Below are positions 20,633 through 30,655 of a stretch of 64,000 nucleotides of DNA, piece after piece. How positions within the stretch are numbered: position 1 is the first letter of the stretch; each line of letters begins with the position of its first letter. The DNA is from Thelephora terrestris. Its lineage: Eukaryota; Basidiomycota; Agaricomycetes; Thelephorales; Thelephoraceae. Location: positions 707,746 to 771,745 of the forward strand of contig WIUZ02000020.1 in the NCBI GenBank assembly GCA_015956445.1, written 5' to 3'. The notes under the pieces are model-generated. The model was not told where the DNA came from. It ran no database searches and saw only the letters and a list, made by a program, of their open reading frames with translations. The position numbers and the translations under genes are program-made.

Positions 20633-21877
20633 TTCGCTCAGTTACCGCCCATTGGAGACACAAAACTCTATGCACACCTGAACTATAACAAGCTTCGTGT
20701 AGACACTCCATCAGGTCAAAAAACGGTCTTCGGTAAGCTTCTGTGGCGTGCTGTAGACACGGTCGTTATGTTGAACAAGCAGATGCGGCAGGCTGGTGAG
20801 ACAAATACCCGATTTTTTTCCCTACTGAACAGGCTAAGAGATGGTTCGTGCACTGAAGAAGATCTTGTGTTACTGAATACCCGCTTGATTTCTGTTGCTG
20901 AGGAACAGTTGTCAGATGTATCTTGGCAAAATGCACCGATGATTGTCTCGGAGAACGCTGTGAAAGATGCAATAAATGTAAAGGCTACATTGGCATTTGC
21001 GGAAAGAATGGGTCAAGTTGTGGAGTGGTTTGAAGCTATAGACACATACCGTGGAACAAAAGTCACAGACCCAGATGTACATGAGTACTTGCTTGCCCAA
21101 CCGTCCGGGAAAACTGGCCAGTGGTTAGGCAAAATTCCATTGGTGCTCGGAATGCCTGTCATTGTGAATCAAAACTTTGACATTGGAGGTGGTCTCGTGG
21201 ACGGAAGTTTTGGGTATCTGAGGGAGTTCCAGTCACAGGAGGACGCTGATGGAACTCGGTCGTTGAAGTCGTGCATCGTAGAGGTTCCTGACATCACGTG
21301 CGAACCCCTACCTCATCTTCCCCCTAAACACGTTGCAGTCATCTCAGATGCTGTCGAAATGCGACCCATCACTCACCCGGCCTCTGGAAAGAGCTGCACA
21401 ATGCGACATTTTCAAATCCCACTGACGCCAGGTTTCGCCATGACCGCCCACAAAGCACAGGGGCTTACTCTGCTGCATGTGATCATTGACTTTGTCAGCT
21501 GCAGGGGCACTGAGTCCCCATACGTCATGGCATCACAATGTACCAGCCTGGAAGGGCTCCTAATCATGAGGCCATTCCCTATCTCCAAGATTTCTTGCCA
21601 TCGGTCTCAAGAAGCGAGAGACGAGTTCAATCGGCTGGAGCTTGCGCGATGGCAAACGATCGCCATCCATGGAACCCCACAAAAGCAAAACTTTGCGAGA
21701 GGGAAGCTGTCGACCGGAGCAAGTGGTCACTCGATGCAAATCGAGAACCTTTTTGCAAACGGTAGCCCCACCGATCCGGCAACAGCTGCACAGCTTCTTC
21801 AACAAATTCAAAACGAGGGTACCCGTGTCGAACAAGGTGCGCCACAACCCGCTAAAAACTTGCTAAGCTTAGTTTGA
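20633..21877 (+). pseudogene. Helitron RepHel: helicase domain, C-terminal part
   Basis: The frame resumes after X2 with FAQLPPIGDTKLYAHL and stays open to the TGA at 21875-21877. Visible helicase motifs are NKQMRQAGETNTRFFSLLNR (motif III/IV region), TPGFAMTAHKAQGLTL (motif V, TxHKxQGxT, about 21433-21477) and YVMASQCTSLEGLLIMRPF (motif VI, about 21520-21580), which is the typical Helitron helicase end. A short variable tail follows. Together with the upstream pieces this is a near full-length RepHel, broken by one nonsense codon and one insertion. Confidence 0.88.
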
Positions 21878-22085
21878 GGGTCCAGACCCCAATCAAATTC
21901 GCAAGCGGTGAAGAACTGGCCAGTCTACCGCCCGAATTACAAAGCGAACTAAACGATGACAGCTTTAAAAACCCACGTACGCTTTAATCCTTTCTCTTCC
22001 CCCTTCGACGTACTCTCTCCTTACTCATAGCTCAACCTTTTTGTTTGTTTCTGTTTTAACATGCCACCCTCTTTCAAACACAGGG

Positions 22086-22650
22086 TTCAGCTATCTTTTC
22101 TCCATGGGTCATGGACCATACATCGTGACAATTCTCCATGGGTCATGGGCCATGCAATGTTGTACAACGCATTGTACAACCCATGACCCATGGAGAAAAG
22201 ATACCATTGTACAACCCATGACCCATGGGTAATGGAATAGTATCCGTTGCCCATGCCCCATGGGTTGTACAATGGTATCTGTTGCCCATGCCCCATGGGT
22301 TGTACAACACTATCCCTTCGCCATGGGTCATGGGTTGTACAACACTATCCTTTCCCCATGGGGCATGGGTTGTACAACACTACCCATTCTCCATGCCCCA
22401 TGGGTTGTACAACACTATCTGATTCCCATGCCCCATGGGTTGTACAACACTATCCATTCTCCATGGTGCATGGGTTGTACAACACTATCTATTTTCCATG
22501 CCCCATGGGTTGTACAATGCTATCCAATTCCCATGCCCCATGGGTTGTACATCACTATCCAATTCCCATGCACCATGGGTTGTACAACAGCATCTTGTGC
22601 CCATGGGGCATCAGTTGCAGAATGGTGTCCTTTCTCCATGTCCCATGGAT
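22086..22650 (+). repeat. Z1 left satellite array (35-bp unit)
   Basis: About 16 units of roughly 35 bp, each with a CATG-GGGG-CATG or CATG-CCCC-CATG core, then GGGTTGTACAACACTATC. The 10-bp palindrome GTTGTACAAC is nearly invariant. The mirror array lies at 23940-24397. Confidence 0.85.
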
Positions 22651-22904
22651 TATATCACTATTCCAGGAAAGGAGATACTTTATAAATCAACCATTAGCTG
22701 TGTGAATTTGAAAAAATTAGACTCTGTTTGTATGCATGATAGACCATATATCAGTTTGTGGCTCTAACCTAATGGAAACTAAACTTAACCTGATAATAGC
22801 CACAACCTAATCCTCAATCTAACCTGAGCCAATGTAAACTTGACCCATGAACCTAAGCCTAACCTAATCCTAAACCTGGTCTAATCCCAAATCTAACCCT
22901 AACC

Positions 22905-22962
22905 TGACCTGACCTAACCTAACCTAACCTAACCTAACCTAACCTATACCTAACCTAACCTG
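22905..22962 (+). repeat. (CCTAA)n tract in Z1 left arm
   Basis: About ten tandem CCTAA units, with a looser AACCTAA-rich border from 22770. The mirror (TTAGG)n tract is at 23613-23690 and a further copy is in Z3 at 32318-32378. The unit is 5 bp, not the 6-bp TTAGGG telomere repeat usual in fungi. Confidence 0.8.
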
Positions 22963-23939
22963 GTATGGGAAAACCTAACCTACCTATCATGACCTGTTTC
23001 AGCCTAATGTCATGTATGCCAGCCAAGACTAACTTCACCCAGTTGCAAACATATGACTTGGGTCACAGGACCATAAAGCAAACTGCAGTCCCCTCACTCT
23101 GTGCCCAACCATCCCATAAGCCCACAGACGCACATATATATCATCAGCAACCCAGCATCATGCTTATCACCCATGTTCAACCACAAACCACTCTCACCCT
23201 TTGTTCTGTGCCATCTCACAGACAAACCACAACTCAAGTTCATCCACCTCCTTGGGCCCACAAGCAAGTGGCCTACAAACATATAGTTTATAGACTTATA
23301 ACATATTCCACACAAGGATTAATATGGGTGGGTGAGCTAGAGTTATGGTTAGGCTTTGCGATAGCACAGAACAAAGGGTGAGAGTGGTTTGTGGTTGAAC
23401 ATGGGTGATAAGCATGATGCTGGGTTGCTGATGATATATATGTGCGTCTGTGGGCTTATGGGATGGTTGGGCGCAGAGTGAGGGGACTGCAGTTTGCTTT
23501 ATGGTCCTGTGACCCAAGTCATATGTTTGCAACTGGGTGAAGTTAGTCTTGGCTGGCATACATGACATTAGGCTGAAACAGGTCATGATAGGTAGGTTAG
23601 GTTTTCCCATACCAGGTTAGGTTAGGTATAGGTTAGGTTAGGTATAGGTTAGGTTAGGTTAGGTTAGGTTAGGTTAGGTCAGGTCAGGTTAGGGTTAGAT
23701 TTGGGATTAGACCAGGTTTAGGCTTAGGTTAGGCTTAGGTTCATGGGTCAAGTTTACATTGGCTCAGGTTAGATTGAGGATTAGGTTGTGGCTATTATCA
23801 GGTTAAGTTTAGTTTCCATTAGGTTAGAGCCACAAACTGATATATGGTCTATCATGCATACAAACAGAGTCTAATTTTTTCAAATTCACACAGCTAATGG
23901 TTGATTTATAAAGTATCTCCTTTCCTGGAATAGTGATAT

Positions 23940-24397
23940 AATCCATGGGACATGGAGAAAGGACACCATTCTGCAACTGATGCCCCATGGGCACAAGATG
24001 CTGTTGTACAACCCATGGTGCATGGGAATTGGATAGTGATGTACAACCCATGGGGCATGGGAATTGGATAGCATTGTACAACCCATGGGGCATGGAGAAT
24101 GGGTAGTGTTGTACAACCCATGCCCCATGGGGAAAGGATAGTGTTGTACAACCCATGACCCATGGGGAAGGGATAGTGTTGTACAACCCATGGGGCATGG
24201 GCAACAGATACCATTGTACAACCCATGGGGCATGGGCAACGGATACTATTCCATTACCCATGGGTCATGGGTTGTACAATGGTATCTTTTCTCCATGGGT
24301 CATGGGTTGTACAATGCGTTGTACAACATTGCATGGCCCATGACCCATGGAGAATTGTCACGATGTATGGTCCATGACCCATGGAGAAAAGATAGCT
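23940..24397 (-). repeat. Z1 right satellite array
   Basis: Inverted counterpart of 22086-22650, with a few units fewer (about 13). The arms therefore differ in repeat number although the flanking arm sequence is almost identical. Confidence 0.8.
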
Positions 24398-25726
24398 GAA
24401 GGGGCTCTTTCAAAGACCGCACGGAACGGAAAGGAATCTACACCCTTCCCACTCCTCTCCTCTCAAAAAGCCGAGACGCTTTGTGTAACCTCGACACCCA
24501 CACTGCTCTTCAACCTTCACTGTCTGGTCTCTGGGGCAAAAAGGCAAACAACAAGACGACCCACTTCAAGGCCACTCATTCGAACAAAGACTTGGTGGTC
24601 AACATTTTTGGAGAAGTGCTTGGGCGCGCCGGCGGGACCGCTCTTGGCGCACTCGGGGGATCGAACCTGAAGGAAGGCCAGGTGGGCAACTATACCATTG
24701 CTCGCTTGTGAAACGTCTCACCCCTACAAACTAAAGATCATTGATGATGGTGTTGCAACTTTTATTCGAGACGTTCTTGCCCTTGACGTTCCCACGGAGG
24801 CACCACCGGAGTTGACTGACTTCTACAGAGATCAAGTCAGAACTCTGAATGAGATCTTCGATTTGGATCTCGGCTTTTCGGTATGAAGCTTCTCCATCCT
24901 TGAAGTAGCCTCACTAACCGTTCGCCTTCAGCAATATCCCAAACGTGACTGGGTTAGGGCGATCCCCAAACATGACGAAAACCAAGTCATTTCTATCGTC
25001 CTCCCCTATAAGTACCGTGTACATTTCCTGTGGTCCATGCCTTGCTGTTGCGTCTTAAATGATTGTATTTCCCAGATTCCCAAAGACTCGGGAAAGCGAG
25101 TAGTCACGCGTTCTAGGAAAAGTGATGACATGGATGTCGCTGATTCGGCAGTAAGTTAACCCTTTTTTACTCCAGCAACTATCTGGTAACATCTGAACCC
25201 GCCAGAAATTACCTTGGACACCACCTATACTGCAAGCCGCCTCTCTGACTTTGATCCCAACGTCATCCGCTTGGCACATGCAAAACTCGCACAGCAACCA
25301 CTCCAGGATCCTAGGGGAAATCTTATTGCACCTTGGTTGGCCCCAGAGGCACTTCGTCCAGGAACATTTGTGAACGTCGAGGCCAAGCTAGCTGTCCACC
25401 ATTTTAACGTGGAGAATGAGCCTAGCAGCGTGAGTCTGCAGCCTTGTTCCTCGCTTCTCGTTTAACGTATCTTTACTGATTAGACCTACCAGATCGTTGC
25501 CACCCGAGTCAAGATATTGGCCGAATCCCCGCTCCCCTACGAACCCGACTCGTCTAGCACAATTCAAACCACGCAAACTTCCTCCCAACCCTCCTCTTCC
25601 CAGAACCTTGAATGCGGACTGTTTGACGAACTCAGCGAAACTGTTGAAGAAGCCAACGCCCAAACTTCTGATGCGGAAGTAATGGCGACCCTCGAAGAAT
25701 CGCGCAAAAGGTCGCACCCCAAATAG

Positions 25727-26336
25727 CTATCCTCGAAAAAAAAATTCTCTCAAGAATGTGGCGAGGTTCTTGTCCTGATAGCTTCCCCAGTAGTTCCGTC
25801 TGTATAGTTTAGTCACTCTATGTTCAAATGTATTGTGTTTGCATCCACTGATCATACCGGATCATCCGTCAGCCACTTGAACCCATCAACTCTCAGCCCC
25901 GGGCTCTGCCGCTTGTCGGCCCTAGGCCTTTGTTGCTTCGGGCGAACCAATTCTAGGCTTTCCCTCCCACAAAGACTGGATCAGTATCTCACCTGATTTC
26001 GCACCTCCACACAGACTGTCAGGAACATGGTATTTTTAAACTTTTTATAACACGCTCTCTCTTCGAACTCTTACCAATTCTTATGTTTGAATGCTTCACG
26101 TTCCTTATCCTTCACACCAATCATTCAAAACACACACACGCGCGTACTATTCCCAGCGAATGGTAACAACATGGCTATACAAAGTGCTATCAACGTCCCA
26201 TCAGAAATCGACTTTATCTACGGCAGGCCTAAAGGTCATCAATTGTCCATCCCGGAGATCGTAGTGCTGGCCCCTCCTCACAAGGACCTCCCCGAACATG
26301 GCGTCACCATCTTCGGCACTCAGCTGAACGACTAGT
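25727..26336. other. non-coding region between Helitron-linked gene and W
   Basis: No convincing gene. TGTCAGG at 26017, the same heptamer that starts X and Y, may be the left end of a W element. A 54-codon ORF at 26171-26335 (MAIQSAINVPSEID...) ends one base before the W stop region on the other strand. It has no support beyond being open. Confidence 0.35.
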
Positions 26337-26631
26337 TCAAGCCGATAAGAAGAGATGCCTTCGAGCGGACCGATCAGCCTCCCAGATGTCACCGAACTGC
26401 GGAACACTTGGTCCCACATCTCCATCACCAGGTGACTGCTCGGCAGCACTATCGACGTAGTCGACAAGCGACCCTCCGTCTCCCTCATTGGACCCCTGGG
26501 TGGGATCCTGTCGTGCAAGGTGAAGCTGGTGTCGGAGTTGGATCTCAGACTCGACCTGTCGGTAGGGACGGTTGACCCGGTATCGGAAGGATCGTCCCTC
26601 ACCTCGACCAGACTGGTCACCATCCGACTCA

Positions 26632-27132
26632 CACTGGGGGCAAGGGCACCTGGAATTGGTGATTACATCTTGATTACATGGTGAGTTCATGTGCACTTTT
26701 CAATGATTGTAATCACCAATTCCAGGTTGATTACATTTCAAATGTTACCTTGACATGTAATCCAGCTAATGTCCACCAATTCCATTTGAAATGTTCTCTA
26801 CAAATGTTTCTGGGATGTTTTTGACCTGTCAGCACAAATGATACTGCAATGTAGTCAACATGTTCTTTGATCGTCTGAGATGTAATCTAAATGCGCTCAA
26901 AAACATGAGATGTTTTCACAATGTACCCAGTGGGCACATTCAGGAAACATTGCTTGGGAACATGTTGAGGAAATTTCAAATGGAGTTGGTGGGCACAGTT
27001 GAATTACATGTCAAGGTAACATTTGAAATGTAATCAACCTGGAATGGGGAATTACAATCATTGAAAAGTGCACATGAACTCACCATGTAATCAAGATGTA
27101 ATCACTGATTCCAGGTGCCCCTGCCCCCAGTG
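26632..27132. mobile_element. V2, CACTA-type MITE
   Basis: 501 bp, the same length and sequence family as V1, ends CACTGGGGGCA...TGCCCCCAGTG, TSD TCA (26629-26631, 27133-27135). It is inserted in the last exon of W, whose frame closes on removal. Confidence 0.85.
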
Positions 27133-27712
27133 TCAACTGGTCGAGGGTAAGGATTAGCTGATGCGGTCATGCGATGAGCAGGACGGCGTCGAGAGCGTTT
27201 GCAACGTTGCCCCTTAGTCACCAGACGTACCTCGGCAACTCTTGGAGCATCTTCGGCCCGGTCAACTTCCATGACCTCATCCTTGATCTTGACCAGCTGA
27301 TGGATCGGCTGCAGGATGCAACACCCACAGTTCTCCTTGTCGGACACGGCCAGAGTAGAAGCCGGAGCCGGAGTCGGAACGGGAACCACGTTCTCAATCG
27401 GAGGTGTCGCATAGGACGACGGGTTAGGCGACGGGAGTACCACCTCGTCGGCTTACTCCAACTCGAACGGAGCGTCGGCTGTCCCCTGACCAACCAACAC
27501 CGGACCCTCCTTGCAGTTGCAGGTCTTGTCCTGCAAGGACGTGACCTGCGCCGTCAACACGGCCACCACGTCTTCGAGCTGTTCAGTCTAGAAGAAGTCT
27601 CTCAGTCATTGCATAAACCTGCAAAGGCTGAAAGTACCTTTTCATCCCTCCTGGCCAACGCACCCTTGATGTTGTTGTCCCGAACCTTCAGGCCGGCGAT
27701 CAACTCTTGATG

Positions 27713-27999
27713 CACTGGGTCCAGGATAGGATAGGTTTCTGGGGATTATTCTAAATAATATTCAGAATATAATTAGAATAATAAACATGTCTTATTTTAA
27801 ACATATTCTAGCCATATCCTAGGATTATTTTATTCAAATCTGATGCCCAGAGCCAACTCTGCTGAGAGTTCATTTGCATTTGCATATTCCTTGAATGTGG
27901 GCAGAATCTGTTTTGAAAATAACACATTTATTATTTTAATTATATTCAGAATATTGATTAGAATAATCCCCCAAAACCTATTCTACCCTGGACCCAGTG
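27713..27999. mobile_element. T, small CACTA-type MITE
   Basis: 287 bp, terminal inverted repeats of about 70 bp starting CACTGGGTCCAGG and including GGATTATTCTAA, TSD ATG (27710-27712, 28000-28002). The interior is AT-rich (TTCAGAATAT, TAATTATA). It is inserted in exon 3 of W. Confidence 0.8.
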
Positions 28000-28501
28000 A
28001 TGGTTGGCAACCATTGCCTCCAACGCCTCGTTCGTTCCCTGCTGGAAGGCAGCCAAGGTCTCCTTCATCTGAAGACCCTCCGCTGACAGACGAAGGACGT
28101 CTGCCTTTGCCTCTTTCACCTCGCGCTCCAATCGTTCAACCTAGGCAGTTTGATTAGTCGAGAGTCATACTCAAATATTCAAACGGAGAACCTACCCGGC
28201 TTTCCCCCTCCCGAACAAGCGACCACAAGAGACTGGTGGAAGCGGTAGCATGGCGGACGGCCCGAGGAACGGTTGCCCCATGCTCCAACAGGTCCTGATC
28301 ATAGATCCCCCTTTGCAGGGTATACCAGAGCTCCTTCTTGATCGGATGCTCCAGCTCCCCAAACCTACCCCTCATCTGGAAGGCCACCTTCTCGGCGATC
28401 ATGGTACGGACCCAGAGCTCATTGTCCCAGGTCAACCCCATCAGATGTGGGATCGTCTCCCTGAGACGTTCGGCGTCCACCTGATTGACGACCTCCAAGA
28501 T

Positions 28502-28599
28502 CTAGAAGCTGTTAGCTCGACCTCAATGCCGAAAGAACGAACCTCTACCTAGAGGAAGGCGTTAGCGCTAATACAAGAAGCCCTAGTTCTCCCCCATAC
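28502..28599 (-). other. tandem introns in W with zero-length exon
   Basis: Exon 1 of W is followed by two complete intron-like units back to back: 28599-28549 (51 nt, GTATGG...GCTAAC...CTCTAG) and 28548-28502 (47 nt, GTAGAG...GCTAAC...TTCTAG). Removing both joins TTDDQ to ILEVVNQV in phase. The AG/GT junction at 28549/28548 would work as a recursive splice site. Confidence 0.5.
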
Positions 28600-28731
28600 C
28601 TGATCATCCGTGGTATAGGGAGTCCCCGCCGCATTGGCGTAGGTCTTGCGAGCGGCGGCACAACAGTCGATACAGGAGATGGTGGAGATGCCGTTGGCGA
28701 CTTTGTATGTGTGGTTGTTTGGGAAAGACAT

Positions 28732-29242
28732 TTGGTGAGATGATGGGGAAGTTGCTGGTGTTGCTGATCAAGGATGGCTCCAAGAAGATGTCCTTCTTAT
28801 AGCCTAGGTGGGTGATCCTTCACGTGACCTACCTCGACAAACCTCATTGGTCCAGGTCACATCAACTTCTGCCCCTGTACCATCATCGTTGGCTTACTAC
28901 ATCAAGCTGACACCTCGGCCCGCGGGTCGGCCTTGGAAGAACTTCGTTCCGGAACGCCTAGAACACGCGCGCACTAAAAATAGGTCTCAAGACCCTGATG
29001 ACCCCTTCATGACATCATGACCCCCTTTTACGACCCCTTATGACATCATGATAACGACCAACCCTGGACCCTGATCACACACGTGGGCACAGGGTATCAA
29101 CATTTGGACACTGTGCTTCTAATCGGATAGTAACCCTATCTGATCTAGTTGTGCTTTGGAAGCAGAGTAGGCCTGAGCCGAAAAAGGCGGCCGAAGAATA
29201 TAATCCCTGGTGCCACTTAGGAAGAACGATATTCCCGGGTGC
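28732..29242. other. W promoter side and intergenic DNA
   Basis: TATAAG at 28796-28801 (minus sense) lies about 65 bp upstream of the W start. The rest holds repeats of ATGACATCATGA and GACCCCTT (29005-29055) and no gene. Confidence 0.4.
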
Positions 29243-29712
29243 TGTCACGAACGCATGACATATTGTCCAAAATCACACAGATAATTCAAGACATTGTTCG
29301 TATTCCTGGTAATAAGAGTACAAAGCGAAGTAACAAGTATTACAAAACTAAACCAAGACAAAGGGGTCTACGTCGCAAGGACAGTCCTGGGGAAACGGGC
29401 AACGATGAGCAAAGTGGTGAGGATTATGTACGCTTTGAGGACAGTACGAGTACTCCCGAGTTACCGGGTCCTGCCAACACTCCCTACACCCTAACACATC
29501 ATGAAACAAACTCTCATGCATCTCCCACTTCACGTCCGTCAACGCGTTGCTCACTAATGCGAACCCATAGCGGTCCTGAAGACTCGCTACCTCCACCTTC
29601 AACTTCATCCAAACCTGACGTGACTTGTCGGAGGGACGACAACGTTGACCAGTACGAGTCATCGGATTCTTGCGCCCTTTCTTCTTCTGGGTCCTCTCCA
29701 CCATCTGACGAC
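29243..29712 (-). pseudogene. X3, fragment with the C-terminal part of X gene 2
   Basis: It starts with the X end TGTCACGAACGCATGACA and matches X2 from 18378 to about 18840. The reverse strand encodes MVERTQKKKGRKNP, DRYGFALVSNALTDVKWEMHES, CRECWQDP and the Cys/His end VDPFVLV without a stop. Homology ends abruptly near 29712, so the promoter, gene 1 and the other terminus are gone. Many changes from X1 and X2 are silent, so this copy also diverged under constraint before truncation. Confidence 0.7.
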
Positions 29713-30071
29713 GCGGTGAACAGGGGCTTTGTGGGCTAAGGTCCAATGGGGAGAAGATGGGGTGCCCTGTCAACGTCAATGAAGGTGGTCCTTGGTCGTA
29801 CGATGCCTCCTAGCTCCGTAGGGACACGTAGGGAACTGTAGGGAAATGTAGTGAAATGTCGGGAATGTCGGGAATGTCGGGACGTGTAGGGAGAAGTAGA
29901 TATCAAGAGGGAACTAAAGATAACTAAAGATAACAGAAGGGAATCAATGAAACAGACAAAGGAACAACGAGGGAAAACTTCGGGACGACGACGAGAACTT
30001 CGGGAGGTCGGGATCTTCGGGATGACGACAGGACGCTAGAGACAACGACGAGAACGCAGGGACGCAGGTAT
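29713..30071. other. GA-rich DNA without genes
   Basis: Short imperfect tandem words such as GTAGGGAAATGTAG and GTCGGGAAT (29830-29890). It carries GGTAT at 30067-30071, the left target duplication of the solo LTR. Confidence 0.5.
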
Positions 30072-30424
30072 TGTTGAGCAGGTAGAGTATATTCTATACT
30101 ACTACATGGCGTACTCTAGTTCTTACCTGAGAGGGGAAGATATAGTAGTGCAAGTGGGGGAGAGAGAGAGAGAAGCGATTGATTGATCTATGGACACATG
30201 AGGGGTATATATACTATCTACTCTATTAACGTCACATCTATACAGTGTGACTGATGCATGGTCCGTGCGGCGGCTTAAGGCACGCGCGCGTCATACCGAT
30301 CGATCGGGTCACTGATGTGACACCGTCCCTTCGGGTCACTTATTCAGCGCTCTCCGGCATCAGCTCTCGCACAAAGCGGTGGAGCCGGTTGACCCGTTGC
30401 CGGGCACAGACCTTCGGTTCAACA
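30072..30424 (-). repeat. solo copia LTR with 5-bp TSD
   Basis: 353 bp, about 97 percent like the LTR at 992-1347 by eye, with TGTTGA...TCAACA ends and TSD GGTAT at 30067-30071 and 30425-30429. It was left by recombination between the two LTRs of a full element. Confidence 0.92.
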
Positions 30425-30429
30425 GGTAT

Positions 30430-30655
30430 GACGACGAGAACGATAGGGAAGACGCAGGAGGCTATAGGGAGACGACAACGACGAGAGGAGAACGATAGGG
30501 AGAGGAAAACATGGGAATCAGTCCCCTGGATTGGTCTCTGGTGAGTCTATCGAATACAGAGGCTTATATACTAATCTAGGAGGCTCTGAGAACGTAGGAA
30601 GCAAGAGGGAACAAACCAAATGATGTCAAAAGACCTAATGACGAGTCTATGACAT
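30430..30655. other. short spacer, no gene
   Basis: GA-rich, with a minus-sense TATATAAG box near 30566-30573 that has no recognisable gene behind it. The last ten bases (TCTATGACAT) are the presumed left target site of Z3. Confidence 0.4.

Larger units (their letters stand above)
22079..24404. mobile_element. Z1, giant foldback element with 10-bp TSD
   Basis: 2326 bp, flanked by CTCTTTCAAA at 22069-22078 and 24405-24414. The whole element is an inverted repeat with arms of about 1.1 kb around a spacer of about 145 bp (23215-23360). Each arm reads, from outside to inside: a terminus with TTCAGCTATCTTTTCTCC, an array of about 35-bp satellite units, a unique 150-bp stretch, a (CCTAA)n tract, and about 250 bp of unique sequence. 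No protein is encoded. The long TIR with a 9-11 bp TSD fits MULE-type or foldback non-autonomous elements. Z3 (30656-32978) is a second copy. Confidence 0.8.
22061..25726 (+). pseudogene. second Helitron-linked gene (possible OB-fold/RPA-like), split by Z1
   Basis: The ATG at 22061 gives MPPSFK before Z1; after removal of Z1 and one TSD it continues at 24415 with DRTERKGIYTLPTP. Later pieces are IIDDGVATFIRDVLALD (24738-24880), QYPKRDWVRAIPK (from 24932, after an intron 24881-24931 with a CTAAC branch), IPKDSGKRVVTRSRK (25076-25150), LDTTYTASRLSDFDPNVIRLAHAKL (25211-25429) and TYQIVATRVKILAESPLPYEPD, ending at 25726 after an intron 25430-25483. Some exon joins, near 24682-24737 and 25151-25210, do not phase cleanly. 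The LRPGTFVNVEAKLAVHHFNV plus YQIVATRVKIL pattern resembles a beta-barrel OB-fold. RPA-like single-strand binding proteins are known partners in other Helitrons, so this is a reasonable but unproven guess. Confidence 0.5.
12225..25730 (+). mobile_element. Helitron with RepHel and a probable second gene (ends unresolved)
   Basis: The region holds a RepHel coding sequence (12718-21877) and, 183 bp downstream on the same strand, a second multi-exon gene (22061-25726). It is interrupted by X2 and Z1. I could not fix the 5'-TC and 3'-CTRR termini. Candidate hairpins at 21876-21888 (GGGTCCAGACCC) and near 25900-25935 are not followed by a convincing CTRR at the right distance. Whether the second gene belongs to the Helitron is inferred from adjacency. 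Confidence 0.65.
26337..28731 (-). pseudogene. W gene: multi-exon coiled-coil protein, split by two MITEs
   Basis: Exons on the minus strand are 28731-28600, 28501-28196, 28140-27638 and 27587-26337, joined by short GT-AG introns. The start is MSFPNNHTYKVANG, followed by CIDCCAAARKTY. Exon 2 is helical (VVNQVDAERLRETIPHLMG). Exon 3 is a clear coiled coil (VERLEREVKEAKADVLRLS). Exon 4 has a Cys pair (TCNCKEG), IKDEVMEVDRAED and an acidic tail ending HLFLSA. Removing MITE T (27713-27999) gives ALEAMVANHQELIAGL, and removing V2 (26632-27132) gives PYPRPVESDGDQ, so both insertions are clean. An in-frame TAA at 27455-27453 (probably from CAA) disables it. The layout resembles the Y gene (coiled coil, DEVxE motif, acidic end). 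The family is unknown. A TATA box (TATAAG) lies at 28801-28796. Confidence 0.6.

Noticed and set aside
22905-22962. A chromosome end or internal telomere
   Set aside because: The tract is mirrored inside a foldback element and repeated in Z3, so it belongs to the transposon.
21870-25940. Helitron 3' end at hairpins near 21876 or 25905
   Set aside because: No convincing CTRR at the expected distance after either hairpin.
26017-29242. W as a complete X/Y-like element with TSD
   Set aside because: TGTCAGG is present at 26017, but I found no matching right end or repeat of the flanking CAGAC.
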